Shown here in pieces: positions 1 through 7,897 of a DNA stretch of 24,338 nt. The notes under the pieces are model-generated. The model searched no databases and was not told the origin of the DNA. It was given only the letters and a program-made list of their open reading frames with translations. The DNA is from JACQFZ01 sp045810625 (GTDB taxonomy: Bacteria > Pseudomonadota > Gammaproteobacteria > Acidiferrobacterales > Sulfurifustaceae): NCBI GenBank assembly GCA_045810625.1, contig JBJMVQ010000001.1:1-24338 (forward strand). Direction: 5' to 3'. A program made the translations under genes and the position numbers. Positions within the stretch are counted from its first letter, which is position 1. Every line of letters begins with the position of its first letter.

Positions 1-48
1 CGGCTCGCGCGCGGCTTTGCCGAGGAGCGCAGGGGACCGATCGCGTGA
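1..48 (+). other. possible 3' end of an upstream gene
   Basis: The first frame is open from the window edge to a TGA at 46-48 and would give a 15-residue C-terminus (RLARGFAEERRGPIA). I do not recognise it. It is too short to tell a gene end from a chance open frame. The rest of the leader before truA (49-192) holds two hairpins and no other gene that I can support. Confidence 0.2.
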
Positions 49-89
49 TGTCCGCGATCGGCGCAGCGACCGGGGCGGCCTTTCTTTTG

Positions 90-145
90 CCGACTTTTCT
101 TTGGCCGCGCAAAGAAAAGTCGGTTGCCGTGGGTCAACCACCCAC
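90..145. repeat. 13-bp perfect palindrome followed by a small hairpin
   Basis: Positions 90-102 (CCGACTTTTCTTT) and 111-123 (AAAGAAAAGTCGG) are exact reverse complements around an 8-base loop. A second hairpin follows at 129-134/140-145 (GTGGGT/ACCCAC, 5-base loop). There is no U-run after either, so a standard terminator is unlikely. TTTTCTTTGG...CAAAGAAAAGT palindromes occur as dispersed intergenic repeats in proteobacteria; I infer that this belongs to such a family. Short frames translated through it are repeat-derived. Confidence 0.65.
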
Positions 146-192
146 AAGTACAATTACTATTTCGACCAACGCGTCCGAAGGACGCTCCGACC

Positions 193-1011
193 ATGCGCAT
201 CGCAGCCATCATCGAGTACGACGGCTCTCGCTTTAGCGGCTGGCAGCTGCAGACGCATCGACCGTCGATTCAGGGATGCGTTCAAGAGGCGCTATCCAAA
301 GTGGCCGACGAGCCGATTCGCGTCACCGCGGCGGGTCGCACGGATGCGGGCGTGCACGCGCTCGGACAGGTGATCCATTTCGACACCAACGCGACGCGCA
401 GCGCCTATTCGTGGGTGCGCGGTGCGAACAGCAACCTGCCGCGCGAGATCGCGCTGTTGTGGGCGGCGGAAGTCGATGCGTCGTTCCACGCGCGGGCGCG
501 CGCGACCGGCCGCCATTATCGTTACGTGATCCTCAATCGTCCGATCCGCCCGACGTATCTGGCCGCGCACGTCACTCACGAGTATCGGCCGCTCGATATC
601 GAACGCATGCGTGCGGCCGCGCAGTATCTCATCGGCGAGCACGATTTCACGTCGTTTCGCTCAGTAGAATGCGAGGCCAAATCGCCTGTCCGAGAGATGC
701 GCGCGCTGCGGGTGGAACGGCAAGGCGAGATCGTGCATATCCATGCCTATGCGAATGCGTTTCTACATCACATGGTGCGCAATCTCGCGGGCGTGTTGAT
801 GACCATCGGTGCCGGGGAGCGCGACGCCGCCTGGGCGCGCGAGGTACTCGAGGCGCGCGACCGCAAGCGCGGCGGCGTCACCGCCGCGGCGGAGGGGCTG
901 TACCTCACCGCGGTGGAGTACCCCGAGGCGTTCCGGATTCCGCAGCTCGCGTGCGCGCCCCTGCCGCCGCCGGCGGCCGATGTTCTCGCCGGTTCCCGTC
1001 CCGTCAGATGA
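193..1011 (+). CDS. truA: tRNA pseudouridine(38-40) synthase TruA
   Basis: TruA converts uridines 38-40 in the tRNA anticodon arm to pseudouridine in the cytoplasm. The 272-residue product is of normal family length and starts MRIAAIIEYDGSRFSGWQ, the typical TruA N-terminus. The catalytic motif GRTDAGVHA is present with the nucleophile Asp51, and the C-terminal FLHHMVRNLAGVL segment is conserved. I chose ATG 193 over an in-frame start at 124 because the family begins at this point and AAGGA lies at 178-182; the extra 23 codons would be translated from the palindromic leader. In related genomes truA is followed directly by trpF. Here a reverse-strand gene lies between them and its stop overlaps the truA stop by 8 bases. 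Confidence 0.96.
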   Translation: MRIAAIIEYDGSRFSGWQLQTHRPSIQGCVQEALSKVADEPIRVTAAGRTDAGVHALGQVIHFDTNATRSAYSWVRGANSNLPREIALLWAAEVDASFHARARATGRHYRYVILNRPIRPTYLAAHVTHEYRPLDIERMRAAAQYLIGEHDFTSFRSVECEAKSPVREMRALRVERQGEIVHIHAYANAFLHHMVRNLAGVLMTIGAGERDAAWAREVLEARDRKRGGVTAAAEGLYLTAVEYPEAFRIPQLACAPLPPPAADVLAGSRPVR

Positions 1012-1720
1012 GGTCGCTCGATTGCACGCGTCGCACCCCCGCGGTGGCCATCTGCGTCCAGGCGCGCGCGAGCGAGCCCTGCGTGTCGATGCCGCGGCAG
1101 GCATCTTCGACCACCGCGGCGCCGAACCCGAGTTTGCGTGCATCGAGTGCGGTCCAGGCGACGCAGAAGTCCGTCGCGATGCCGCACACATAAACCGTTT
1201 TGACGCCGCGCGTGCGGAGGTAACCGTCGAGTCCGGTACGGGTCTTGCCGTCGGCTTCGATGAAGGCCGAATAACTGTCGACCTTCGGGTGGTAGCCCTT
1301 GCGGATCGCGAGTTGCGCGTGAGGGATGGATAACTCCTTTGCGAGTTCGGCGCCCGCGGTACCTTGAACGCAGTGATCGGGCCACAGGATCTGCGTTCCG
1401 TAAGGCAACTTCACCGTCTCGAACGGCTTTTTGCCCGGGTGCGACGACGCGAACGAGATGTGCCCGGGCGTGTGCCAGTCTTGCGTGAGGATCACGTTTT
1501 CGAAGCGCCGCGCGAGCGCGTTCACGAGCGGCACGATCTGATCGCCGTTCGCGACCGCCAGGCTGCCGCCGGGCATGAAGCAGTTCTGCACGTCGACGAC
1601 GATGAGCGCGTCGGTGCTTGCCGGCGCGATTTTCGTGCGCGCGGCCGCCGCGGCGACGCCGGGCAGCACGCTGGCCGCCATGGCGGCGGCGAGAAAGGCG
1701 CGTCGAGTGATGTGAGTCAT
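1004..1720 (-). CDS. pncA: Tat-exported nicotinamidase (PncA family)
   Basis: Isochorismatase-fold amidase of 238 residues that should hydrolyse nicotinamide to nicotinate and ammonia. The catalytic triad is visible as Asp43 (VVDVQNCF), Lys141 (RKGYHPKVDSYSAF) and Cys186 (GIATDFCV). The PncA metal ligands correspond to Asp81, His83, His87 and His116 (QDWHTPGH, WPDHC). Unlike E. coli PncA, it starts with a twin-arginine signal (MTHITRRAFLAAAMAASVLP, then an alanine-rich cleavage region to about residue 27), so export to the periplasm is predicted. The start at 1720 is fixed by a perfect AAGGAGG (complement of 1726-1732) five bases upstream and by the signal peptide; a longer in-frame extension to 2134 is ignored. 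It is antisense to the flanking biosynthetic genes and converges on truA. The family call is secure; the substrate and the export are inferred. Confidence 0.9.
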   Translation of the reverse strand: MTHITRRAFLAAAMAASVLPGVAAAAARTKIAPASTDALIVVDVQNCFMPGGSLAVANGDQIVPLVNALARRFENVILTQDWHTPGHISFASSHPGKKPFETVKLPYGTQILWPDHCVQGTAGAELAKELSIPHAQLAIRKGYHPKVDSYSAFIEADGKTRTGLDGYLRTRGVKTVYVCGIATDFCVAWTALDARKLGFGAAVVEDACRGIDTQGSLARAWTQMATAGVRRVQSSDLI

Positions 1721-1888
1721 GGCATCCTCCTTGATGTTGGCGCGCGGGAGCGCGCGGTTTATTCCATCGCGAGGCGGCGATGAGGCGGGCGCGTCGCGAG
1801 CCGGAGGCAAAACCGGCAGCGGAAGTATTACCGATTCCCGGATGTTCGAGAACCGCGTGCCGCCACGGGTTGGCAAGCCGCGTTTCCC

Positions 1889-1910
1889 CCGGGCGCCCGG
1901 CTTTGATAAG
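1889..1910 (+). promoter_or_regulatory. palindrome and possible -10 before trpF
   Basis: The 211-base divergent gap between pncA and trpF must hold promoters for both. A 12-bp perfect palindrome (CCGGGCGCCCGG, 1889-1900) lies just before CTTTGATAAG, in which TGATAA (1904-1909) could serve as a -10. No -35 stands at the usual distance. I see no Trp-codon leader peptide. Weak call. Confidence 0.25.
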
Positions 1911-1931
1911 CTGCGCGGCTTCGGAACCGTC

Positions 1932-2552
1932 ATGTACACCCGCGTCAAAATCTGCAGCATCACGCGAGTCGAAGACGCCCAGGCGGCCGCGGCCGCCGGC
2001 GCGGACGCGATCGGCCTCGTGTTCGATCCGAACAGTCCGCGGGTTGTTGCTATCGAGCAGGCGCATGCTATCGCGACCGCGGTTCCACCGTTCGTGACCG
2101 TCGTCGGCGTGTTCGTTGATGCTGCGCCGAGCACGGTGCGAAACGTTTTAAACCGTGTGCCGCTCTCCCTGTTACAATTTCACGGCTCCGAAACTCCCGA
2201 CGAATGCCGTTCGTACGGACGGCCCTACGTGAAAGCGATACACATGCGTGAAGGTGTGAACCTGGCCGCCGAAGAGGCGCGCTTCGCCGACGCGGTCGCG
2301 CTGCTGCTCGACGCGTTCGTTCCCGGCCGCGCCGGCGGTGCCGGGGTGGCGTTCGAATGGGATCGCATTCCGGCGACCCGCGAGAAGCACATCGTGCTCG
2401 CCGGCGGGCTGACGCCGGAGAATGTCGGCGCCGCGATCCGCGCGGTGCGGCCCGACGCCGTCGACGTGAGCAGCGGCGTCGAAAGCGCCAAGGGCATCAA
2501 GGACCCGAACAAGATCGCCGCGTTCGTCCGGGCGGCGCGAGACGCCGCATGA
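1932..2552 (+). CDS. trpF: phosphoribosylanthranilate isomerase
   Basis: TrpF isomerises N-(5-phosphoribosyl)anthranilate to the carboxyphenylamino-deoxyribulose phosphate in tryptophan synthesis. The 206-residue TIM barrel shows the catalytic Cys8 in KICSITRVEDA and Asp127 in LLDAFVPG. Further on come the GGAGVAFEWDRI region, LAGGLTPENV and the phosphate-binding VDVSSGVES near the end. The usual KICGITR motif has Ser for Gly here, a small departure next to the catalytic Cys. ATG 1932 matches the family start; the in-frame extension upstream has no similarity I can see. The stop overlaps the trpB start (ATGA, 2549-2552), which implies translational coupling. Confidence 0.95.
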   Translation: MYTRVKICSITRVEDAQAAAAAGADAIGLVFDPNSPRVVAIEQAHAIATAVPPFVTVVGVFVDAAPSTVRNVLNRVPLSLLQFHGSETPDECRSYGRPYVKAIHMREGVNLAAEEARFADAVALLLDAFVPGRAGGAGVAFEWDRIPATREKHIVLAGGLTPENVGAAIRAVRPDAVDVSSGVESAKGIKDPNKIAAFVRAARDAA

Positions 2553-3748
2553 GCACGTACACGCTTCCCGACGCGCGCGGGCACTTCGGTCCCTACGGCG
2601 GCGTCTTCGCGCCCGAAACCTTGATGCGTGCGCTCACGGAGTTGCAAGGCGTCTATGAACGTCTGCGCGCTGATCCGAAGTTTCAGGAGGAGTTCAGCGA
2701 AGAATTGCGCCTCTACGTTGGCCGGCCGTCGCCGCTCTATCTGGCGCGGCGTCTGACGCAAGCGTGGGGTGGTGCGCGGGTGTATCTCAAGCGCGAAGAC
2801 CTGAACCATACGGGAGCGCACAAGATCAACAATACCGTCGGCCAGGCGCTGCTCGCGCGTTACATGGGCAAGCCGCGCGTGATCGCCGAAACCGGCGCCG
2901 GCCAGCATGGTGTGGCGAGCGCGACCGTCGCCGCGCGCTTCGGTATGAAGTGCGTCGTCTATATGGGCACCGAAGACATCAAGCGCCAGGCGATGAACGT
3001 GTATCGCATGAAGCTGCTCGGCGCCGACGTGGTTCCGGTCGAGTCCGGATCGAAGACGCTCAAGGACGCGCTGAACGAAGCGATTCGCGATTGGGTCACG
3101 AACGTCGAAGACACTTTTTATATCATCGGCACCGTCGCCGGTATGCATCCGTATCCGATGATGGTGCGCGACTTCCAGTCGGTGATCGGGCGCGAGGTGC
3201 GCTACCAGATCATGGAATTCGAAGGCCGGCTGCCGGATGCGCTCGTCGCCTGCGTCGGCGGCGGCTCGAACGCCATGGGGTTGTTCTACCCGTTCATGGA
3301 GGAATCGCAGGTCGCGCTGTACGGCGTCGAAGCGGCGGGCGAGGGGATCGAAACCGGGCGCCATGCCGCAAGTTTATGCGCGGGCCGTCCGGGTGTGCTG
3401 CACGGCAGCCGCATGCACTTGCTCCAAACGAACGACGGCCAGGTCATGGAAACGCATTCGATTTCAGCCGGTCTCGATTATCCGGGCGTCGGGCCGGAGC
3501 ATTCGTGGCTCAAGGATTCCGGCCGCGCGCATTATGTCTCGATCACCGATGCCGAGGCGGTCGCGGCGTTTCATGAGCTGACGCGGCTCGAAGGCATCAT
3601 CCCGGCGCTCGAATCGAGTCACGCGGTCGCTTACGCCAAGAAACTCGCGCGCGAGCTCGGCAAGGAGAAGTGTATTGTCGTGAATCTTTCCGGACGCGGG
3701 GACAAGGACATTCACACCATCGCACAGCTCGAAGGAATAAAATTCTGA
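2549..3748 (+). CDS. trpB: tryptophan synthase beta chain
   Basis: TrpB condenses indole, channelled from TrpA, with serine to give tryptophan, as part of the cytoplasmic alpha2-beta2 complex. The 399-residue product begins GHFGPYGGVFAPETLM at residue 11. It carries the PLP-binding HTGAHKINN with Lys92, the substrate loop ETGAGQHGVA, and the phosphate-binding GGGSNAMG. The C-terminal NLSGRGDKDI is the usual cofactor-pocket sequence. Length and motifs are fully typical. It overlaps trpF by 4 bases, and its TGA shares one base with the trpA ATG (TGATG at 3746-3750), so the two subunits should be made in step. Confidence 0.98.
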   Translation: MSTYTLPDARGHFGPYGGVFAPETLMRALTELQGVYERLRADPKFQEEFSEELRLYVGRPSPLYLARRLTQAWGGARVYLKREDLNHTGAHKINNTVGQALLARYMGKPRVIAETGAGQHGVASATVAARFGMKCVVYMGTEDIKRQAMNVYRMKLLGADVVPVESGSKTLKDALNEAIRDWVTNVEDTFYIIGTVAGMHPYPMMVRDFQSVIGREVRYQIMEFEGRLPDALVACVGGGSNAMGLFYPFMEESQVALYGVEAAGEGIETGRHAASLCAGRPGVLHGSRMHLLQTNDGQVMETHSISAGLDYPGVGPEHSWLKDSGRAHYVSITDAEAVAAFHELTRLEGIIPALESSHAVAYAKKLARELGKEKCIVVNLSGRGDKDIHTIAQLEGIKF

Positions 3749-4578
3749 TGTCGCGCTTCGTACAACATTTCGCCCGCCTGAAAAAAGAACGGCGCGTAGC
3801 GCTGGTTCCATACATCATGGCGGGTGATCCGGCGCCATGGGTGACCGTGCCGCTCATGCACGCGCTCGTGAACGCCGGGGCGAGCGTCATCGAGCTTGGC
3901 ATTCCTTTTTCCGATCCGATGGCCGACGGCCCTGTCATCCAGCGAGCCGGAGACCGTGCGCTGAAACAGGGTATTCAACTCGAGCGGGTGCTCGAGATGG
4001 TCCGCGAATTCCGCACCAAGGACCCCACTACTCCAGTGGTTCTGATGGGGTATCTGAACCCGATCGAGTGCATCGGGTACGATGCGTTTGCGGAAAAAGC
4101 CGCGGCCGCGGGCGCAGACGGCGTCATCACCGTCGATCTCCCGCCCGAGGAGGCGGATGCTATGCTAAAGGCGCTCGAGCGTCGCGGCCTCGATCCGATC
4201 TTCCTCGTGGCGCCCACGAGCGATGCCGAGCGTATGCGCGCCATTGCGCGGGTGACGCGTGGTTTTATCTATTATGTATCGTTACGAGGAGTCACCGGAG
4301 CGAGTCACTTGGACTTCACGGAAGTGAGCAGGAGAATAAAAGATCTTCGCCGCTATACCGATCTTCCGGTCGGTGTCGGTTTCGGCATCCGCGACCCGGA
4401 GACGGCCGCGGCTGCCGCGCGCGTCGCCGACGCGGTCGTCGTCGGCACCGCGATCGTCGCGCGGATCGAGGAAAACGCGGCGAATCCCGAAAAGATACTC
4501 GCTGAAGTCCCGGCCTTCGTCGCCAGCCTGCGCGCGGCGATGGACCAGAAGCCCGTCGTCGCGGAGACCGCTCCATGA
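3748..4578 (+). CDS. trpA: tryptophan synthase alpha chain
   Basis: TrpA cleaves indole-3-glycerol phosphate to indole, which passes through a tunnel to TrpB. The 276-residue TIM barrel shows the catalytic pair Glu49 (IELGIPFSDP) and Asp60 (MADGPVIQ), at the same numbers as in E. coli. YLNPIE and the phosphate-binding GFGIRDPETA are also present. ATG 3748 overlaps the trpB stop by one base and the protein aligns from its first residues; an in-frame start at 3670 lies inside trpB and is rejected. The 3' end overlaps accD by 4 bases. A short stretch around 4261-4380 is less GC-rich but the protein is normal there. Confidence 0.97.
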   Translation: MSRFVQHFARLKKERRVALVPYIMAGDPAPWVTVPLMHALVNAGASVIELGIPFSDPMADGPVIQRAGDRALKQGIQLERVLEMVREFRTKDPTTPVVLMGYLNPIECIGYDAFAEKAAAAGADGVITVDLPPEEADAMLKALERRGLDPIFLVAPTSDAERMRAIARVTRGFIYYVSLRGVTGASHLDFTEVSRRIKDLRRYTDLPVGVGFGIRDPETAAAAARVADAVVVGTAIVARIEENAANPEKILAEVPAFVASLRAAMDQKPVVAETAP

Positions 4579-5465
4579 GCTGGTTCGACAAACTCATCCC
4601 GCCCAAGATCAAGAGCCAAGGGGTGCGCAACAAGGCGGTGCCCGAGGGCGTCTGGCGCAAGTGTCCGGCGTGCGGCGCGGTACTTTATTCGGCGGAGATC
4701 GACAGCAACGAGAACGTCTGCCCGAAGTGCAGCCATCACATGCGGATCTCGGCGCGCAAACGGCTCGACCTGTTCCTCGATCCGCAGCCCCGCGAAGAGA
4801 TCGGCGCGACGCTCGCGCCGGTCGACGTGTTGAAGTTCAAGGATATGAAGCGTTACAAAGACCGGCTCGTCGAAGCGCAGCGTGAGACGCGCGAGCGCGA
4901 TGCGCTCGTCGTCATGCTCGGCGCGCTAAAAGAGATGCCGATCGTCGCGTGCGCGTTCGAGTTCAATTTCATGGGCGGCTCGATGGGCTCGGTGGTGGGT
5001 GAGCGCTTCGTCCGCGGCGTGAATGTGTGCCTCGAACGGCATATCCCGCTGGTTTGCTTCAGTGCGAGCGGCGGCGCGCGCATGCAGGAAGGCCTGTTGT
5101 CGCTCCTGCAAATGTCGAAAACCGCCGCCGCGCTCGCGCGCCTCGGCGAGCACGGCGTACCGTTCATTTCGGTGCTGACCGATCCCACCATGGGCGGCGT
5201 CTCCGCCAGCCTCGCGATGGTCGCGGACATCATCATCGCCGAACCGAAGGCGCTGATCGGATTCGCCGGCCCGCGCGTCATCGAGCAGACCGTGCGCGAA
5301 AAGCTGCCCGAAGGTTTTCAGCGCTCGGAATTCCTGCTGATGCATGGTGCGATCGACATGATCGTCGAGCGCCGCGACATGCGCGATCGAATCGCGTCGC
5401 TCCTCGAGATGCTCACGCGCAAATCCGGCACCGCATCGGACGCGGTTCGAACCGAAGCGATCTGA
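4575..5465 (+). CDS. accD: acetyl-CoA carboxylase carboxyltransferase subunit beta
   Basis: AccD and AccA form the carboxyltransferase that moves CO2 from biotinylated AccB to acetyl-CoA, giving malonyl-CoA for fatty acid synthesis. The 296-residue product starts MSWFDKLIPPKIKS and has the N-terminal zinc ribbon with Cys30/Cys33 (CPAC) and Cys49/Cys52 (CPKC). The crotonase-like core follows: FNFMGGSMGSVVGE, SASGGARMQEG and TDPTMGGVSAS. The start overlaps the trpA stop (ATGA at 4575-4578). Linkage of trpBA, accD and folC is widespread in proteobacteria. Confidence 0.97.
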   Translation: MSWFDKLIPPKIKSQGVRNKAVPEGVWRKCPACGAVLYSAEIDSNENVCPKCSHHMRISARKRLDLFLDPQPREEIGATLAPVDVLKFKDMKRYKDRLVEAQRETRERDALVVMLGALKEMPIVACAFEFNFMGGSMGSVVGERFVRGVNVCLERHIPLVCFSASGGARMQEGLLSLLQMSKTAAALARLGEHGVPFISVLTDPTMGGVSASLAMVADIIIAEPKALIGFAGPRVIEQTVREKLPEGFQRSEFLLMHGAIDMIVERRDMRDRIASLLEMLTRKSGTASDAVRTEAI

Positions 5466-5472
5466 CACCACT

Positions 5473-6747
5473 CTGGCCGAACGCACGCTTTCCGACTGGC
5501 TCGCTTACATCGAGCGGCTGCATCCCCGCAGTATCGATTTGGGACTCGAGCGGGTGGTCGCCGTGCTCGACGCGCTCGACCTGCGCGAGCCGCCCTATGC
5601 GATCGTCACGGTCGGCGGCACAAACGGCAAGGGCTCGACGGTCGCGATGTGCGAAGCGATGCTGCGGGCGGGCGGCTATCGCGTCGGCAGTTACATGTCC
5701 CCGCACCTCGTGCGTTACAACGAACGGGTGCGTATCGATGGGCAAGCCGTATCCGACGACGCATTGTGTGTCGCCTTCGAGCGCGTCGAGGCGCGGCGCC
5801 GCGACGTTCAGCTCACGTATTTCGAGTACGGTACCATCGCAGCGCTCGATATCCTTCGTAACGCGAAAGTCGAGATCGGCGTGCTCGAGGTCGGCATGGG
5901 CGGACGACTCGACGCGGTCAACGCGGTCGATCCGGACGCGGCGATCGTCACCTCGGTCGGCGTCGATCATACGAACTGGCTCGGTCCGGACCGCGAGAGT
6001 ATCGGACGCGAAAAGGCGGGAATCTTTCGCGCGGCGCGCCCGGCGATTTGTGGCGATCTCGATCCGCCGCAGAGCTTGCTCGAGACCGCGAGCCGGGTCG
6101 ACGCCTCGCTCTACCTGTACGGCCGGGATTTCTCCGCAACCCCGACCGAGGGAGGATGGACATACGAATGCCGTGGCCGGCGCCGCTCCGGTTTGCCATT
6201 TCCGGCACTGCGCGGCGACTATCAGCTTCGTAACGCTGCCTGTGCCTTGACAGCGCTCGATACGGTTGCGGACCGCTTTCCACTGACGCAGGCGCAAGTC
6301 CGCGACGGGCTGCTCGCGGCGTTCGTGCCGGGACGCTTTCAAGTACTCCCCGGTCTGCCGTCGACGATTCTCGACGTCGCGCATAATGCCGACGCCGCCC
6401 GGGTATTCGCGGCGAACCTTCGTAGGCACCGGGTCGCCGGGCGTACCTACGCTGTATTCGGGATGCTCGCGGACAAGGATATCGCGGCGGTCGCGCAGAC
6501 GGTCGCGGACCAGGTCGACGGTTGGTACGTCGCGTCGCTTCCGGGCCCGCGCGGGGGAACCGCCGAGGACGTGAGCGCGATGCTTACGAAAGCCGGTGTG
6601 CGTGCGCCCATCGAGCGCTTCGCACGCGTTGTCGAGGCATACGAAGCAGCATGCGCGCGAGCGACACCGATCGACCGTGTCCTCGTATTTGGCTCGTTTT
6701 ACACGGTCGGTGATATACTAGCGCACCTCGATGCGAGCTCCGCATGA
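5473..6747 (+). CDS. folC: dihydrofolate synthase / folylpolyglutamate synthase, atypical start
   Basis: FolC adds glutamate to dihydropteroate and to folates in the cytoplasm. It is a Mur-ligase-fold enzyme with the ATP loop GTNGKGST, SPHLVRYNERV, EVGMGGRLDAVN and the conserved DHTNWLGPDRESIGREKAGI block. The start is a puzzle. The frame is open from about 5362 but contains no ATG or GTG before the core, and the first TTG (5539) is the Leu inside the conserved IDLGLERV motif. Homology to E. coli FolC extends further upstream (TLSDWLAYIERLHPRSIDLG matches SPLASWLSYLENLHSKTIDLG). The best candidate is therefore CTG 5473, 7 bases after the accD stop, giving 424 residues. The function is certain; the first codon is not. 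The stop overlaps dedD by 4 bases. Confidence 0.9.
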   Translation: MAERTLSDWLAYIERLHPRSIDLGLERVVAVLDALDLREPPYAIVTVGGTNGKGSTVAMCEAMLRAGGYRVGSYMSPHLVRYNERVRIDGQAVSDDALCVAFERVEARRRDVQLTYFEYGTIAALDILRNAKVEIGVLEVGMGGRLDAVNAVDPDAAIVTSVGVDHTNWLGPDRESIGREKAGIFRAARPAICGDLDPPQSLLETASRVDASLYLYGRDFSATPTEGGWTYECRGRRRSGLPFPALRGDYQLRNAACALTALDTVADRFPLTQAQVRDGLLAAFVPGRFQVLPGLPSTILDVAHNADAARVFAANLRRHRVAGRTYAVFGMLADKDIAAVAQTVADQVDGWYVASLPGPRGGTAEDVSAMLTKAGVRAPIERFARVVEAYEAACARATPIDRVLVFGSFYTVGDILAHLDASSA

Positions 6748-7346
6748 CGCATAAGGACTCACCGCAGGATTTCGATCCCAAGCACCGGATCCTCGGTGCC
6801 GTCATCATCGTCGCCCTCGCCGTCATATTCGTCCCGCTGGTGCTCCGCGAGCGGAGCACCGGACCGGTTACGGAAAATCCCGAGAACGCGCGCACGAGCA
6901 GCGCGAGCGGCGCCGAGAACCGCGTGGTCGTGACGGAGGTTCCCCCGCCTGGTACGGCCACCAAACCGGCCACAAGCGTTCCCGCTGCACCGGTTGCCGA
7001 ACCGACGAAGACCGTGACCGTGGAACTAAAACCGGCCGCGGTCGAGCCCAAGCCGGCTCCGGCGGCGGAGCCGAAGCCCGTGGCGGAGCCGAAGACGGCA
7101 CCGGCGCCGAGCACCGGCTGGGTGGTGCAGGTCGGAACCTTCGCCAATGCGGCCAACGCGTCGCGACTCGAGCAAAAGCTGCGCGCCGAAGGCCAGCCGG
7201 TACGAGCCGATCAAATCCAGCTGGAAACCGGCAAGGCGGTGCGGCTCCGCGTCGGGCCCTTTCGCGACCGGGCCGGGGCGTTGAAGGCCCAGGAGCGGAT
7301 CCAAAAGGAATTGGGCGTCAAAGGTGTGGTACTTGCGTATCCTTGA
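6744..7346 (+). CDS. dedD: DedD-like SPOR-domain cell division protein
   Basis: A 200-residue bitopic membrane protein. Residues 16-34 form one hydrophobic helix after a charged, cytoplasmic N-terminus. Residues 35-120 are a Pro/Ala/Lys/Glu-rich linker with AEPKPVAEPK-type repeats. A SPOR domain fills about 123-200 (GWVVQVGTFANAANASRLEQ, then RLRVGPFRDRAGALKAQERI). SPOR domains bind denuded peptidoglycan glycan strands at the septum, so a role in cell constriction is inferred. The place between folC and cvpA is that of E. coli dedD, which supports the symbol; the linker itself is not conserved. ATG 6744 overlaps the folC stop. Confidence 0.88.
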   Translation: MTHKDSPQDFDPKHRILGAVIIVALAVIFVPLVLRERSTGPVTENPENARTSSASGAENRVVVTEVPPPGTATKPATSVPAAPVAEPTKTVTVELKPAAVEPKPAPAAEPKPVAEPKTAPAPSTGWVVQVGTFANAANASRLEQKLRAEGQPVRADQIQLETGKAVRLRVGPFRDRAGALKAQERIQKELGVKGVVLAYP

Positions 7347-7378
7347 GCCCGCCCCCATCTAAGCAGAACAGCGCGTAG

Positions 7379-7873
7379 ATGAATGCCTTCGACTACGTCA
7401 TGCTCCTCGTGCTGGTGGCGTTTCTCATTACCGGCGCATTGCGCGGGTTTGTGCTCGAGCTGCTTTCGCTGATTCTCTGGCCGCTGTCGGCGTTCGTTGC
7501 CTGGCTGTTCGCCGATCAAGCCGCCGTCCTGTTCAAGTCGCTCGTGTCGGACGTGCAGTTGCGCGTGGTCGCGGCTTTCGTCGCCGTGTTTCTCGCGGCG
7601 TTCATCATCGGGACGATCATCGTTTACTTCATTCATCGGGCGTTGCCGTTGCGCGGTGTCTTTCGCAAACCGAACGTTGTCCTCGGCGCACTAATGGGGC
7701 TCGCCCGCGGCGGTATCGTGATTCTTATCGTGTTTCTCATCGCCGGCATTACATCGTTGCCGCAGCGGCCATGGTGGCGCGAATCGCTGCTTGCGCCATA
7801 CTTCCAGAAAGCCGCGGTCGCCGTCAGCATCTACATACCGCGCGATATCGCGCGGCACATCCGGTACAGCTAG
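7379..7873 (+). CDS. cvpA: CvpA family inner membrane protein
   Basis: A 164-residue polytopic protein with about four hydrophobic segments (roughly residues 5-30, 31-52, 64-86 and 100-122), of typical CvpA length. It begins NAFDYVMLLVLVAFLITGAL-RGFVLE, the family signature, and shows the conserved NVVLGALMGLARG segment. E. coli CvpA is needed for colicin V production and has been linked to envelope stress tolerance, but its biochemical role is unsettled. It follows dedD by 32 bases and precedes purF by 24, as in many gammaproteobacteria. The Shine-Dalgarno is weak. Confidence 0.92.
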   Translation: MNAFDYVMLLVLVAFLITGALRGFVLELLSLILWPLSAFVAWLFADQAAVLFKSLVSDVQLRVVAAFVAVFLAAFIIGTIIVYFIHRALPLRGVFRKPNVVLGALMGLARGGIVILIVFLIAGITSLPQRPWWRESLLAPYFQKAAVAVSIYIPRDIARHIRYS

Positions 7874-7897
7874 CCGTCGTTCACCGAGGAGAGCGTC

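Noticed and set aside
17..373. 118-codon frame overlapping the leader and truA
   Set aside because: It is translated from the palindromic repeat and then out of frame through truA; no ribosome site or domain supports it.
1741..1756. CGCGCG-GGAG-CGCGCG inverted repeat upstream of the pncA ribosome site
   Set aside because: Such short alternating CG stems arise easily in this base composition, and there is no further sign of an operator or riboswitch.
4261..4380. Dip in GC (59 of 120 bases G or C by hand count) within trpA
   Set aside because: The dip is short, the TrpA protein sequence is normal through it, and no repeat or breakpoint accompanies it.
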